DNA from: Agrobacterium tumefaciens
GTDB lineage: Bacteria > Pseudomonadota > Alphaproteobacteria > Rhizobiales > Rhizobiaceae
Length of the DNA stretch: 64,000 nt
Assembly (NCBI GenBank): GCA_025559845.1
Contig: CP048469.1
Span: 1,240,001 to 1,304,000, forward strand
Reading direction: 5' to 3'
Under the pieces are notes generated by a model, which was not told the DNA's origin, ran no database searches, and saw nothing but the letters and a program-made list of their open reading frames with translations. The position numbers and the translations under genes are program-made. Numbering within the stretch: position 1 is the first letter of the stretch; every line of letters begins with the position of its first letter. This document shows, in pieces, positions 15,588-24,258 of the stretch.

Positions 15588-15866
15588 TCATGCTTCACCT
15601 CCGAATGCGGCGATGCGCTCGCGCAGAACCTTCGAATATTCTGCCATGATGGAAGACTGGCGATAAAGGCGCTCGCGTTCCTTCTGGTCCGCGACGATAG
15701 ACACAAAGTCGTCACGGCCAATGAAGTCGCGCAGCTTGTCATGCTTTTCGTCCAGCGCGGACTTTTCATCAACAACCCGCTGCTGGTGCGGCAAAAGCGG
15801 CTCTGTCTTTTTGGGTTGGTCTTTCGCCCGCGGCCTGAACCGGTAATCAAATTGTGGAAGTCCCAT
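15588..15866 (-). CDS. Small conserved phage helical protein (92 aa)
   Basis: The start at 15866 has GAGGA about 9 nt upstream. After a basic Pro-rich head the sequence is helical with the pattern LLPHQQRVVDEKSALDEK, then IGRDDF and YSKVLRERIAAF. This matches a widespread family of small phage proteins (HQxRVVxEKxELDxK ... YxxxLxxRIxxF) without a known function. It follows the CsrA-like gene by 14 bp in the same operon. Confidence 0.72.
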   Translation of the reverse strand: MGLPQFDYRFRPRAKDQPKKTEPLLPHQQRVVDEKSALDEKHDKLRDFIGRDDFVSIVADQKERERLYRQSSIMAEYSKVLRERIAAFGGEA

Positions 15867-15880
15867 GTATTTGATCCTCG

Positions 15881-16069
15881 TTAAAACTGATCAATTGTCT
15901 GACGGCGCGTCAACGCCGGCCGAGGCTCTTCGCCCTTGTGGATCTTGATCGGACCCATGGGTGTATCGAAACCAAGTCGCACTCGGCGCCCTGATTTCTC
16001 TTCGACATGGATGGTGCCCATGCCCTCTATCTTCACGGTGTCACCAATCTTGACGACAAGCCTCAGCAT
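15881..16069 (-). CDS. csrA: CsrA-like RNA-binding regulator (62 aa)
   Basis: The length and layout match CsrA/RsmA: MLRL, then GDTVKIEGMGTIHV, then RRVRLGFDTPMGPIKIHKGEE, the last corresponding to the VRxGxxAPxxxxVxRxEI core. CsrA is a dimeric beta-fold protein that binds GGA motifs in 5' leaders and blocks translation. Two key positions differ: the usual LTRR near the N-terminus is LVVK, and the Arg before the GlnGlu/GluGlu motif is Lys. Affinity or targets may therefore differ. It sits between scaffold and small virion genes with a strong AGGAG site. Inference: control of phage or host mRNA late in infection. Confidence 0.7.
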   Translation of the reverse strand: MLRLVVKIGDTVKIEGMGTIHVEEKSGRRVRLGFDTPMGPIKIHKGEEPRPALTRRQTIDQF

Positions 16070-16077
16070 CGACGCTC

Positions 16078-17058
16078 CTACTCGGCCAGGTAACGTTCGC
16101 GCTTCTCCTCAGAGAGCTTCGCGAGTTCGATTTCGTATGCTTCGTGGTCCTTCGCGCCGAGGCGATCCAGCCAGCCGAATTCGCCGCCATCATCTGCGTC
16201 GTTGGCGTCGGCAGCGGGTACAGAGCCCAACGTCGGCACAACGTCGCGCGCCGGCGGCTTCTTGTTGTCATTCGGCTTCTGCTGTTCCTGCGGCTTAACG
16301 CCGTAAGCCTTGGACACCTGATCGGTGAGGTTCTTGTGCGCCTGCTTGAGTATTGCTGGGTTCAGAGGGTTCTGGGATTGCGCCTGCAACTTGCGCACCT
16401 CGGCATCCAGCATGGTGTAAAGGATCGACCCCTTCTCATACTGCTTGTGCTCGGCAAAGAACTCAGGAACGGTTACCTCCTTGTAGTGGTTGACGGCGTT
16501 CGTCTTACCGATGTTCGCCGCCATACGCTGCTCTTTGAGCTCTTCAAGCTGCGCGTCGATCTTGCGCGTCTCTGTCCGAAACTCTTTGAACGTAAGCTCA
16601 CCGTCGTCAGCCTTTTCGGTCAGCTCGTCCTTTTTCTTCTCGAGAGCTTCAATCTGCTCCGGCACCTTCGGATCAAGCACCCAAGACGGAGCACGATCAT
16701 CAGGGATGACGGCTGCAGCGGCAGCGGGCGTTTCGTCGGCAACAGGAGCGGCGGTGTCGTCCGCGGCGGCAGCGGCCGCAGCAGCAGCGGCATCGTCGGC
16801 CTTTGTGGTGTCTGGCTTACCAGCGTCATCATCATCGCCGTTGCCATCGTCGTCACCGTTCCCGGCGTCGGCGTTCGCCTCGTCGTCCTTCTTGCCAGCT
16901 GCATCATCAGCAGCCGCAGCGGCGGTATCGTCTCCGTCATCGCCCGCACCGTCGTCGCCATCTTCCAGACCTTCGTCAACGGTGTCTTCGTCGAGCAGGC
17001 CCTCAAGCTCCTCTTCGGTCAACATTTCCAACTCGGCTGCACTCAGCTTGGGTGCCAT
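16078..17058 (-). CDS. Capsid scaffolding protein
   Basis: The 326-aa protein is extremely acidic. Residues 1-115 are an Asp/Ala/Gly-rich low-complexity tail with several poly-Ala and poly-Asp runs. The C-terminal half is charged coiled-coil-like helix (EQIEALEKKKDELTEK, FRTETRKIDAQLEELKEQR). This composition, and the place right after the portal gene, are typical of podovirus scaffolding proteins that guide procapsid assembly and leave on maturation. GAGG about 9 nt upstream supports the ATG at 17058. A coat protein gene normally follows; here a CsrA-like gene does instead. Confidence 0.82.
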   Translation of the reverse strand: MAPKLSAAELEMLTEEELEGLLDEDTVDEGLEDGDDGAGDDGDDTAAAAADDAAGKKDDEANADAGNGDDDGNGDDDDAGKPDTTKADDAAAAAAAAAADDTAAPVADETPAAAAAVIPDDRAPSWVLDPKVPEQIEALEKKKDELTEKADDGELTFKEFRTETRKIDAQLEELKEQRMAANIGKTNAVNHYKEVTVPEFFAEHKQYEKGSILYTMLDAEVRKLQAQSQNPLNPAILKQAHKNLTDQVSKAYGVKPQEQQKPNDNKKPPARDVVPTLGSVPAADANDADDGGEFGWLDRLGAKDHEAYEIELAKLSEEKRERYLAE

Positions 17059-17070
17059 CGTCTCTACCTC

Positions 17071-19308
17071 TTATACGCCCAGGCCAATTGCCATTGGGTC
17101 TTGTTGCTGTTGGGCTTGCTGCTGTTGCTGCGCCGCCTGTGCCTGCTGGGCCGCTGCGGCGCGCATGGTCTCCTCTCCCTCGGTGCGGGAACGGAAACCG
17201 GATTCGTGAAGGATGACGTCGCCAACGTCGGCGAGACCCGGAGCCATGACGGCGATACCTGCAGCCTCGAGCGCCGCTTTCTGGCTGGTGACGTTGGAGG
17301 AGACGGTCTTTGCCTGAATGTCTGCGGCTTGGGCTTCGTTCTTCGTCGCTTCGGAAACAAGCTTGCGCAGTGTGGCCATGGCCGTCTCGATGGCGAGCTG
17401 CTGCTGCTGCGCGTTCATCTGCTGTTGCTGCTGCTCTTCCGGCGTTGGGCCTGTGTCTTCGGCGTCCGGATCTTTCATGCCTGTGATCTGACGAATACGG
17501 CGCACGATTTCGTCACGCTGCGGAATGTCCATGGCCTCAATGACGAGATCCATCATGGCGATGGCGAACTGCGGATTGACCGGTGCGATCTTGGCGATGA
17601 GATCGAGCAAGGATTCAACCTGCGCTTGGCGAACCGATGCGCGCCAATCCTTCTCGTCTATAACGAAATCCGCCTTGGTTCGAACGATGCTGTTCTCGGG
17701 CAGACCGTCGTTAACCGTGACGTATTCCGGCTTACCGCGCATGTTGGTGATGCGGAACTGCTTTTCCTCGGACATGAACTGCTCGATGTTCGCCAGCTCC
17801 TTCTCGCCCCGCGTCTGCTGGGCGTAGCGGTAATTGTCGAAGAGCTTTGCTGTGGCGAGTGCGCCCTGCTCCTGCCGCGCCTGAATGGCGATGCCGGAAA
17901 CGGCGTTGGTGCTGCGGCCAAGGTTTTCGTCGGTGACGCCGCCGACCTGCTGCACCATCTGAATATTGCGCGACATCAGCTCGAGATGCCACTGGCTGAG
18001 TTCTCGGTCGGCGTTAAGCTCGAGTTTCTTGCCTGTGTTGACGACGATGATCGCGTCGGGGTTGGCGGCTTCTTCGCGCAACTCCTCAATATCGTCGACT
18101 GCACCGCTTTCCATAATGATCTTGTTCGACGACAAGATGTGTAGGGCTTTGGCGGCGCGCTTGTTGATGTCGCTCTGAATGTCGCGGATGTTGCGCACCA
18201 GGCCGTACGGCATGCCGTCGCGGTCGCGGCGCTTGTTCCAGATCGGCGTGAACGGGTACTTGTTGTGGCGGTACGGCGATGGCGAGAGCCATAGCATGCC
18301 GGACGTGGTGAACAACGCGACGTACATGCGCATCATCGGCTTCTTGACGACTTCGCCGTCGCCTTCGTTGATCGCGTCGAGGTGTCCCGGGGATGCATCG
18401 TCGAACAGTTCACCGGCAAAGGTGCCGCCAGATATTTTGTCCGTCGTTACCGGCATCTTGAACCACATCTCAATGATGCGAATGCGCCGACGCTGATATC
18501 CGGTTACACGATCTGAAATGTATACCCCGTCGCCCCTGCCCTGATTTTCCTGCTCCGGGCCGTCCATCGGTTCATCGCCATAGGCGTCAATCATGGCGAA
18601 GTTGTCGCTGTCATCGACGCTGCGCTCGAGCAACGCTTTGCGCTTGGGGAAAATGGCCTGCGCCACGTCGAGATCGATCCACTTGGTGCGGGCGACGTAA
18701 CGGGCGTCGTTGATATCAAGCTCCGTCGCCGTGCTGTCCCACAGCATGTTCCGCCACGATTCGTAGCGGGTGAAGAGCGGTTCGCCCTCATCGTCGCCCT
18801 GATAGCCATCCTCGATCCAGCCGAGACCGACTTTGGCGGCATCTTCAAAGGCGCGGCTGACGTGGAACTGTGTCTTGTTGACGTCGGAGAGGTATTTCAG
18901 CAGCTCTGTCTTGCGCTGCGCAGGCTTGCTGTCCTCCTTGCGTCGGGGCAGCACGTTGAAATCGGTGCGGGCGCGCTTCTCGGTACCAATGACCCAATCC
19001 ACGGTGGTTGCCGTGACGTTGAACACGAGCGGCACCTGGCCGCGCTCCTGCAGCGTTGCTGCCTGCTCCTCGGTCCACTGGATGTTGTCGTAGAAATCGG
19101 CGTCGACTGCCATATCGCGGCGGTTTGGGTTCTGGCGGTCCAGCTCCCGGGTGTAAAAGTTCAGAAGGCGATGATGGAGCTGAACATTGCGGTTGTTGTC
19201 GAGCGTGTTCCCGCGCTGAGGTCGCTGCAGCGCGGGGGTGTCGGCGGGGATCGGCGATTCATATCGCTTCTTTCTGACAGAACCGTCATCCGCGGCGAGA
19301 TCGAACAT
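17071..19308 (-). CDS. Portal protein (P22-like)
   Basis: The 745-aa length suits the large podovirus portals. Features include the N-terminal NFYTRELDRQNPNRRD segment, NVTATTVDWVIGTEKRARTDFNVLP, and the WRNMLWDST and PFTPIWNKRRDRDGMPYGLVRN regions seen in P22-type portals. The C-terminal 100 residues contain two poly-Gln tracts. The protein forms the dodecameric DNA channel at one capsid vertex, binds the terminase during packaging and later the tail. It follows a small gene by one base, with AAGGGA just before the start. Confidence 0.9.
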   Translation of the reverse strand: MFDLAADDGSVRKKRYESPIPADTPALQRPQRGNTLDNNRNVQLHHRLLNFYTRELDRQNPNRRDMAVDADFYDNIQWTEEQAATLQERGQVPLVFNVTATTVDWVIGTEKRARTDFNVLPRRKEDSKPAQRKTELLKYLSDVNKTQFHVSRAFEDAAKVGLGWIEDGYQGDDEGEPLFTRYESWRNMLWDSTATELDINDARYVARTKWIDLDVAQAIFPKRKALLERSVDDSDNFAMIDAYGDEPMDGPEQENQGRGDGVYISDRVTGYQRRRIRIIEMWFKMPVTTDKISGGTFAGELFDDASPGHLDAINEGDGEVVKKPMMRMYVALFTTSGMLWLSPSPYRHNKYPFTPIWNKRRDRDGMPYGLVRNIRDIQSDINKRAAKALHILSSNKIIMESGAVDDIEELREEAANPDAIIVVNTGKKLELNADRELSQWHLELMSRNIQMVQQVGGVTDENLGRSTNAVSGIAIQARQEQGALATAKLFDNYRYAQQTRGEKELANIEQFMSEEKQFRITNMRGKPEYVTVNDGLPENSIVRTKADFVIDEKDWRASVRQAQVESLLDLIAKIAPVNPQFAIAMMDLVIEAMDIPQRDEIVRRIRQITGMKDPDAEDTGPTPEEQQQQQMNAQQQQLAIETAMATLRKLVSEATKNEAQAADIQAKTVSSNVTSQKAALEAAGIAVMAPGLADVGDVILHESGFRSRTEGEETMRAAAAQQAQAAQQQQQAQQQQDPMAIGLGV

Positions 19309-19309
19309 T

Positions 19310-19735
19310 CTATTCCCTTAGTTCAGCTTCGATGGTGCGACCGGTGTTGGTGTCGCGCATTGTGATCTCGGCCACGGTCTGCTGATCGGGGTTCTGGTAT
19401 GGGCGAATAGACAGAAGGTCGCCGAGATGGTCCTGAATGAACATCGCGAGGCGGATAACGGTGCGCTTGTCGTGGGACGCTAGACCGAGCGTGTCGGCGA
19501 ATTGGTGAGCTGTAAACGCAGCTTGAGCAGGGTCGCCGACTTTCTCATCCCAGATCCATGCCTTGTCAATCGTGACAACGCAGGGCACCAGTCTGTCGTC
19601 ATATTCCCTGTCCGCTGGAATAAGTACCATACACTGCCGGAAACGATCTCCCTGACGCAGCCAAGTGCCGATAGCTATAATCCCGCCTCTGGTTCGTGTC
19701 CAGACGCGCTTGTTCAAGTCGAGATCAGGGGTCAT
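19310..19735 (-). CDS. Small phage protein between terminase and portal (141 aa)
   Basis: Translation from 19735 is preferred because GAGG lies 7 nt before that ATG; an in-frame ATG at 19747 sits too close to the terminase stop. The product is soluble (DLNKRVWTRTRGG, then IAIGTWLRQGDRF) and has an alpha/beta pattern. It stands in the packaging cassette between TerL and portal. No family recognised; a head-tail or packaging accessory role is possible. Confidence 0.7.
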   Translation of the reverse strand: MTPDLDLNKRVWTRTRGGIIAIGTWLRQGDRFRQCMVLIPADREYDDRLVPCVVTIDKAWIWDEKVGDPAQAAFTAHQFADTLGLASHDKRTVIRLAMFIQDHLGDLLSIRPYQNPDQQTVAEITMRDTNTGRTIEAELRE

Positions 19736-19751
19736 GAAATGCCTCATGGGG

Positions 19752-21308
19752 TTAGATCGTCATAGGATCGCGAGAGCGGCGGCGGCTTCGCGACGATGAG
19801 GAGGAGGACGTGGCGTGGTAGCCGCAGAGTCGGCGAACCTCTTCGCGGAACTGTGCTTTCTGGCGCAGGGAATCGACGGCGTGCTGGTGGCCGTTCTTCT
19901 TCGGCATGTCGGACCAAACGCCCATGTTGGCGTTCCACGACTTGCGGTAGTTGTCGCAGTGCAGGATGCCTTGGGCGCAATTCTCTTCGTCGATGACGTA
20001 GTTGACGAAATCATCCTTGAGCGCAGGGATACCGATCGCCATCAGATCCGGCGTTACCGGAACGATGTGGACATTCATCAAGCCGACGCCTTCCAGCATC
20101 TCCTTTGGGGTCTCGATGACGACGCGGCCGGGGCGGCGGTGGTCGCCGTCGTGGGGCAGGAAGTGGTGGCCCCAGATGTAGCCGTGCTTGTTCATCTCGC
20201 CGACGACGTAACTGTACGCCTCGCCGCTGCACTCGAAGTAGTTGATGAAATGGTCCATGAGGCCGACAGCTTGGTGAAACCAAATCGCGATCTCGTCATT
20301 GACGCCAAGGTCCCAGAACGTGTTGACCGGGATTTCGGGACGCCACGGCACGCGGGTGATGCGGCCTTGGCTCCGGGCAATCGTCATCTGCTTGGCGAGG
20401 ATGACGCCTTCGGTGGAAACCTTGAACGCCTCGTCGACGGTGGACGGGTATTCCTGCCACATCATTTCGTCGTCGTCGGAATAGTCGTTCTTGCGGATCT
20501 CTACGTACCAGGCGCGCTTTCGATCCGAGATGGGACGGCCAATCTCGCGCTCCAGCTCGTCGAAATACTTGGTGTCTTTCGGAGTGACGACGACGCCCTC
20601 AGGGTCGATCTCATACTCGTCAGCGTCCCACCACGACGCGAAATGCAGCCGGTACTGCAGGCGTGTCAGCTTCTTCTTGGCCTCTTTGTTGGCCTTCGCT
20701 TCCATGACCATCTTGTAGTAATGGCCGTCGCGCCCTTTGGCCGTACTCTCAATGAAGGTGATCCCCTGTTGAGCCGCAGCGAGAGCGCCTGAAACGATTT
20801 TTGCCGCCTTCAGCGGCGATTCGAAGCAGATAATCCCGAACTCGGAGACGTGGAGCCAGTTGAGAGTGTCGCCTCGAGCTGAGGTCGAAACCTGAATCGA
20901 CGAACCGTTGGTGAATATCTTCTCTTCGGTGTTGTCGACCTTGATGCCGATGTCTTTCCGCAGGAATTCCGGCAAACGTTGATACGCAAACTCGATCTTG
21001 TTGCGCATGATCTTGCTGGCGGTGAACTGATCCTGCGCAATGATTGCGCCGCGCTGGTTCTCGTTGAACAGACACGCGTCCAGGATCAATATCTGGATGA
21101 CGGTGGAGAACCCACGCTGGCGGGCCTTCGGAACGATGTTGCGGTACCAGATCCGCTTGAGAAACTTCTCCTGCGCCTCATTCGGGCGGAAAAGGACCGT
21201 GTTGCCGTCTTTATCGAGAATGTAATACAGGTTTCGGATGCGCCACTGAGGGTCCTTGAGCTTTTCAAGGAACTCTTCCTCAGTCATGCCGCGGAGATGC
21301 TCATACAT
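19752..21308 (-). CDS. terL: Terminase large subunit
   Basis: The 518-aa packaging motor has an N-terminal ATPase with an atypical Walker A (KARQRGFST, about residue 77), as in many TerL proteins, and a hydrophobic strand ending in Glu as Walker B (LHVSEFGIICF). The C-terminal RNase H-like nuclease shows NTFWDLGVND (first acidic residue) and FLPHDGDHRR. It pumps DNA into the procapsid through the portal and cuts concatemers. Its start overlaps the small terminase stop as TAATG. The last 20 residues are a Ser/Arg-rich tail, often the portal-contacting end. Confidence 0.93.
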   Translation of the reverse strand: MYEHLRGMTEEEFLEKLKDPQWRIRNLYYILDKDGNTVLFRPNEAQEKFLKRIWYRNIVPKARQRGFSTVIQILILDACLFNENQRGAIIAQDQFTASKIMRNKIEFAYQRLPEFLRKDIGIKVDNTEEKIFTNGSSIQVSTSARGDTLNWLHVSEFGIICFESPLKAAKIVSGALAAAQQGITFIESTAKGRDGHYYKMVMEAKANKEAKKKLTRLQYRLHFASWWDADEYEIDPEGVVVTPKDTKYFDELEREIGRPISDRKRAWYVEIRKNDYSDDDEMMWQEYPSTVDEAFKVSTEGVILAKQMTIARSQGRITRVPWRPEIPVNTFWDLGVNDEIAIWFHQAVGLMDHFINYFECSGEAYSYVVGEMNKHGYIWGHHFLPHDGDHRRPGRVVIETPKEMLEGVGLMNVHIVPVTPDLMAIGIPALKDDFVNYVIDEENCAQGILHCDNYRKSWNANMGVWSDMPKKNGHQHAVDSLRQKAQFREEVRRLCGYHATSSSSSSRSRRRSRDPMTI

Positions 21309-22108
21309 TACGCGTCTTCACCCTCGCCGTCCTCGTCGTCGGAGGGTCTGATGGAGTTCGGCGCATCGTCGTCCGGCGCATCCTCAATGGGGGTGAACGT
21401 GCTGGGGCCGAGCTTGGACAGGAAGCTCCCGAGCGGGCTTTTCTCGTCGACGTCGTGTTTCAGGTTCTTGGTGTCGCGCCAGTCCACGCCCTTCCGGTTC
21501 TTGAGCCAGAAGATTGCGGCTGTGGTGTCTGGTGGCACATGCTCCATCGTCTCGACACGCTGGACCACGCCGCCAGCGGTGACGATCTTCTCGCTGTCGT
21601 AGGTGTAGCCGGTGGCGCGACGGAACAGGCTCTGCTCGACGATGGTGTCTGCCAGCTCTTTGCCCACCTCGAGCGCATCGGCAAACTCCGGGTGCTCAAT
21701 CTTCCAGCGGTGCAAGGTCCGAATGTTGCAGCCGAGCGCGTTGGCGATGTCCATGTCGATCGCGCCGAGCTTCGCCATGGCTTTGGCAACCTCGACGAAC
21801 TTGTCATCCCAGATCGTCGGACGGCCTGCGCCGCGAGGGTCGCGATGAAACGCCTTGTCGAACGCGGGATGCTCCTCACGCCACCAGGCCAATTCCTCCA
21901 TGTCGCAGCCCAAGGCTTCGGCGATGTCCTCATCGGTGGCGCCACGGTCTACCAGCTTCGTGGCGATACCGACGAAACGATCATCCCAGATGGCACCGTT
22001 GCGAGGCTCAGCGGCAACGGTCTGCTGTGTCGCCTTCTTGCGCGGTTTCTTGGCCTTGGGAGCGGCAACGCCACCCTTCACAGCCTTGCGAGGAGTACGG
22101 CTTACCAC
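21308..22108 (-). CDS. terS: Terminase small subunit-like DNA-recognition protein
   Basis: The 266-aa protein has a Lys/Ala-rich basic head and then two copies of a helix-turn-helix-like unit: WDDRFVGIATKLVDRGATDEDIAEALG and WDDKFVEVAKAMAKLGAIDMDIANALG, each followed by a Trp-containing helix and EHP. The doubled helix-turn-helix and the position just before TerL identify the packaging-site recognition subunit. The tail is very acidic. The start is GTG 22108, inside the end of the DUF1376 gene, with GGGAGG upstream. Confidence 0.82.
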   Translation of the reverse strand: MVSRTPRKAVKGGVAAPKAKKPRKKATQQTVAAEPRNGAIWDDRFVGIATKLVDRGATDEDIAEALGCDMEELAWWREEHPAFDKAFHRDPRGAGRPTIWDDKFVEVAKAMAKLGAIDMDIANALGCNIRTLHRWKIEHPEFADALEVGKELADTIVEQSLFRRATGYTYDSEKIVTAGGVVQRVETMEHVPPDTTAAIFWLKNRKGVDWRDTKNLKHDVDEKSPLGSFLSKLGPSTFTPIEDAPDDDAPNSIRPSDDEDGEGEDA

Positions 22109-22731
22109 CTGCCACCTCCCTGCCTCGATCGACGAGCGGCAAGCGCGGCTGCTGCCCCCGATCCGGTTCTACGGTCGAGGCTTTCGATGAGACGATTGGG
22201 GACAGGAATAACCGCTGGTGGATCGGCTGAAACAAACCGTTCAACCACCTCCTCCGGCGACTGCGTTTCCACAGATACCGAAGCGTTATTATTATTTATA
22301 TCTGGTACTGGTACTGGTATTACAACGCAATTGTCGAGCAATTGCTGAACCGGATCATTGATTTTATTTCTCTTTTCCAGTTTTTCGTTAGAATTATCTT
22401 TTCGTTTCGATCCGTTTTCAGCTCGTTTTCGCGAGATATTCAGCGCGTTTCCTATTTCAACTTCGGCACGGTGATTGCTGATTTTCTTGTCCCTCGTGAT
22501 GTAGATTTTGCGCAGTTCGATCAGCTCCTCGAGGAGTGCTTTCACCTTTCTGAGGGAGCAATTCAGCTCACCGGCAAGCCACCGTTCGTTGCGCTCGATC
22601 GGTCCGCCCTCGTCGTAAATCAGGTCAAGGATCGTCGTGTACGCGCCACGCTGCTCGAGCGTGAGCTTGCGGTAGCCCTGCAGGGCGTCGCCTTGGTACC
22701 GGCGGTGATAGGGCATGGTACGGCGGCTCAT
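22102..22731 (-). CDS. DUF1376/YdaU-like phage replication-associated protein
   Basis: The 209-aa product begins MSRRTMPYHRRYQGDALQG, followed by LTLEQRGAYTTILDLIYDEGG and NERWLAGELNCSLRKVKALLEELI. This is the YdaU/DUF1376 winged-helix pattern found beside phage replication genes. The middle is Asn/Lys-rich and AT-rich (around 22260-22440), then a Pro/Ala tail. The ATG at 22731 overlaps the preceding stop (ATGA). Such proteins are thought to act in replication initiation or primosome loading; no helicase gene is present nearby. Confidence 0.78.
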   Translation of the reverse strand: MSRRTMPYHRRYQGDALQGYRKLTLEQRGAYTTILDLIYDEGGPIERNERWLAGELNCSLRKVKALLEELIELRKIYITRDKKISNHRAEVEIGNALNISRKRAENGSKRKDNSNEKLEKRNKINDPVQQLLDNCVVIPVPVPDINNNNASVSVETQSPEEVVERFVSADPPAVIPVPNRLIESLDRRTGSGAAAALAARRSRQGGGRW

Positions 22732-23471
22732 GCTGGCGTCCCTTCGAATGGCAGAGAAAGCGCCTCCTGCGGCGGCTGTGGCGAGGCGGGAGGCTGGTCG
22801 GCATAGAACGGCACGTCGGCCTCGGCGAACGCTCGCTGGCGAAGCTGACGGCATACGGCGTGGGTGACTTCCTTGCCGGTGAGATGCCAGGCTAGGTCGC
22901 GGATCATGTCAGGACGGGTTGAACGGGATGAGCAGGCGACGCGGTGCCTGTTGCATTCAGCTCTCAGCTCTTCCGCCCACAGCATGTCGAGCATCGATGT
23001 TGCCCGGGGGATTCGAGATAGGTCTTTGCGACGATCAAAGTCCCACGCGTCGCCGTGGCGACCATAATTCCAATCGCTCATCTCGGGTTTGGGGTAGCGC
23101 CAAATGTTCTTGCGACGGCTGAATCGCTTGCCGAAAAACAAGGGATGGTTCAGATGCCGCTCGGGCGTGTGGTCACTATCCCAATATGGTTCTCGGAAAT
23201 CTGCGAAATGCTTCTCGTGGGCCGCGACGGCGACGAAGTGGCACACGTCGTTGAACGCCTTCCACTGCTCGTCGAGGCGCTTGAGAACGTCCTTCCGGGA
23301 TTTGATCTCAACACCAACGATGTGCTCTTTGGTCACAGCGGCAACGTCGATACGGTTCGACCCCTGCCCCGCAACGTTAAGTTCGTGAACGATACGGGCG
23401 TCTGGCAGCAGCTCGCGAAGGCGGGCGACGACGACATCGCGGATTTCCTGTTCGTCGAGGGAGCGCGTCAT
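22728..23471 (-). CDS. PD-(D/E)XK-like nuclease domain protein (247 aa)
   Basis: Residues 1-110 show an endonuclease-fold core: RIDVAAVTKEHIVGVEIKSRKDVLKRLDEQWKAF, with Asp, then Glu-Ile-Lys, as the catalytic D...ExK. This resembles MmcB-type and other phage PD-(D/E)XK proteins. The C-terminal half is basic, with several Cys and His residues. The start at 23471 is chosen for its ATGA overlap with the upstream gene. It could be a recombination or resolvase nuclease, or a host-DNA degrading enzyme. Confidence 0.68.
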   Translation of the reverse strand: MTRSLDEQEIRDVVVARLRELLPDARIVHELNVAGQGSNRIDVAAVTKEHIVGVEIKSRKDVLKRLDEQWKAFNDVCHFVAVAAHEKHFADFREPYWDSDHTPERHLNHPLFFGKRFSRRKNIWRYPKPEMSDWNYGRHGDAWDFDRRKDLSRIPRATSMLDMLWAEELRAECNRHRVACSSRSTRPDMIRDLAWHLTGKEVTHAVCRQLRQRAFAEADVPFYADQPPASPQPPQEALSLPFEGTPA

Positions 23472-23818
23472 CTCTGCCCCCTGCTGACCTGTTGGGCCCA
23501 CGAAACAGCCTCAGCAACGCTATGGAGCGTGACGACAGACGAACCGCGCCAAGCATCGGCGAAAGCTTGTTGGTTGTCGTTGAGCGCTGCGCCGTAACCT
23601 TTGTGACCGGATTTGAACTCGACGACATGGGTAACGCCCCGATACCCGACAATCGCGTCGGTCGGCTCGTGCAGGAGGAAGACGCTCATGCCGAACGCCT
23701 CGAGCGTCTTCACGATTTCGGGCTCGGCAGCGTCGCGCTTGGCGTTTCGGCGCGCCATCGTGGTGCGCTTCTTCGCTTTCGTGTTTTTGCGGTAGGTTGA
23801 GGCTGGGAGGCGTGTCAC
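23468..23818 (-). CDS. Small VRR-NUC/resolvase-like nuclease (116 aa)
   Basis: The core reads EPEIVKTLEAFGMSVFLLHEPTDAIVGYRGVTHVVEFKSG, followed by LNDNQQAFADAW. It has Asp, Glu-Phe-Lys and a final Gln-containing helix, the pattern of short phage PD-(D/E)XK (VRR-NUC or Holliday-resolvase-like) enzymes. I place the start at GTG 23818, overlapping the upstream TGA as GTGA; an internal ATG at 23758 is an alternative. It is directly coupled to the larger nuclease gene downstream. Confidence 0.7.
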   Translation of the reverse strand: MTRLPASTYRKNTKAKKRTTMARRNAKRDAAEPEIVKTLEAFGMSVFLLHEPTDAIVGYRGVTHVVEFKSGHKGYGAALNDNQQAFADAWRGSSVVTLHSVAEAVSWAQQVSRGQR

Positions 23819-24258
23819 GTGGCACCAGCTCCCCGCGTCATGTGGAGGTGGGCAACGTGCGCAGCGATGTAATCGACGCCCCATTCCTCACCATGGGCGG
23901 TGAAAACCTCTTTCGCCTGATGCTGGACGCGCAGAAGCAATGCCAAGGGGCACTTCAACAGCCAGTCGCGGCGCTCTGCAGATGATGCCTTCGCTAGGAT
24001 CTCGATGAGCGGCATGTCATCGGGTGGAACAGGAACGGGCTGCAGCCTCGTCGCCGCAAGGAACTCATCGAAGCGATGCTCTACGACTTTCTGGGCCTTT
24101 TCGACCGTCGACTCGCTGCCATTGGCGGCGTTCTTTGTCGGGCCTACCCAGACACGGTACCGGAAATACTTCGCCGACAACGGACGGAATACCGCGCCAA
24201 CAGCCGTGTCGCCGCACCGGGCCAACAGGCGATTGCCTTCATCTTTCCAAATAATCAT
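23815..24258 (-). CDS. Hypothetical phage protein (147 aa)
   Basis: The N-terminal 60 residues are beta-rich (MIIWKDEGNRLLAR, YFRYRVWVGPTKN). A Pro-rich hinge and a helical C-terminal half (RRDWLLKCPLALLLRVQHQAKEV) follow. It lies upstream of the two nucleases in one overlapping operon (ATGA at both ends), which hints at a DNA-metabolism role. No family recognised. Confidence 0.7.
   Translation of the reverse strand: MIIWKDEGNRLLARCGDTAVGAVFRPLSAKYFRYRVWVGPTKNAANGSESTVEKAQKVVEHRFDEFLAATRLQPVPVPPDDMPLIEILAKASSAERRDWLLKCPLALLLRVQHQAKEVFTAHGEEWGVDYIAAHVAHLHMTRGAGAT

Noticed and set aside
17071..17450. CTG/TTG-like trinucleotide repeats as a microsatellite
   Set aside because: They encode the poly-Gln tracts at the portal C-terminus and are interrupted by other codons, so they are part of the gene.
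16144..18144. Plus-strand frame of 666 codons
   Set aside because: Antisense to the scaffold and portal genes, which have recognisable features.
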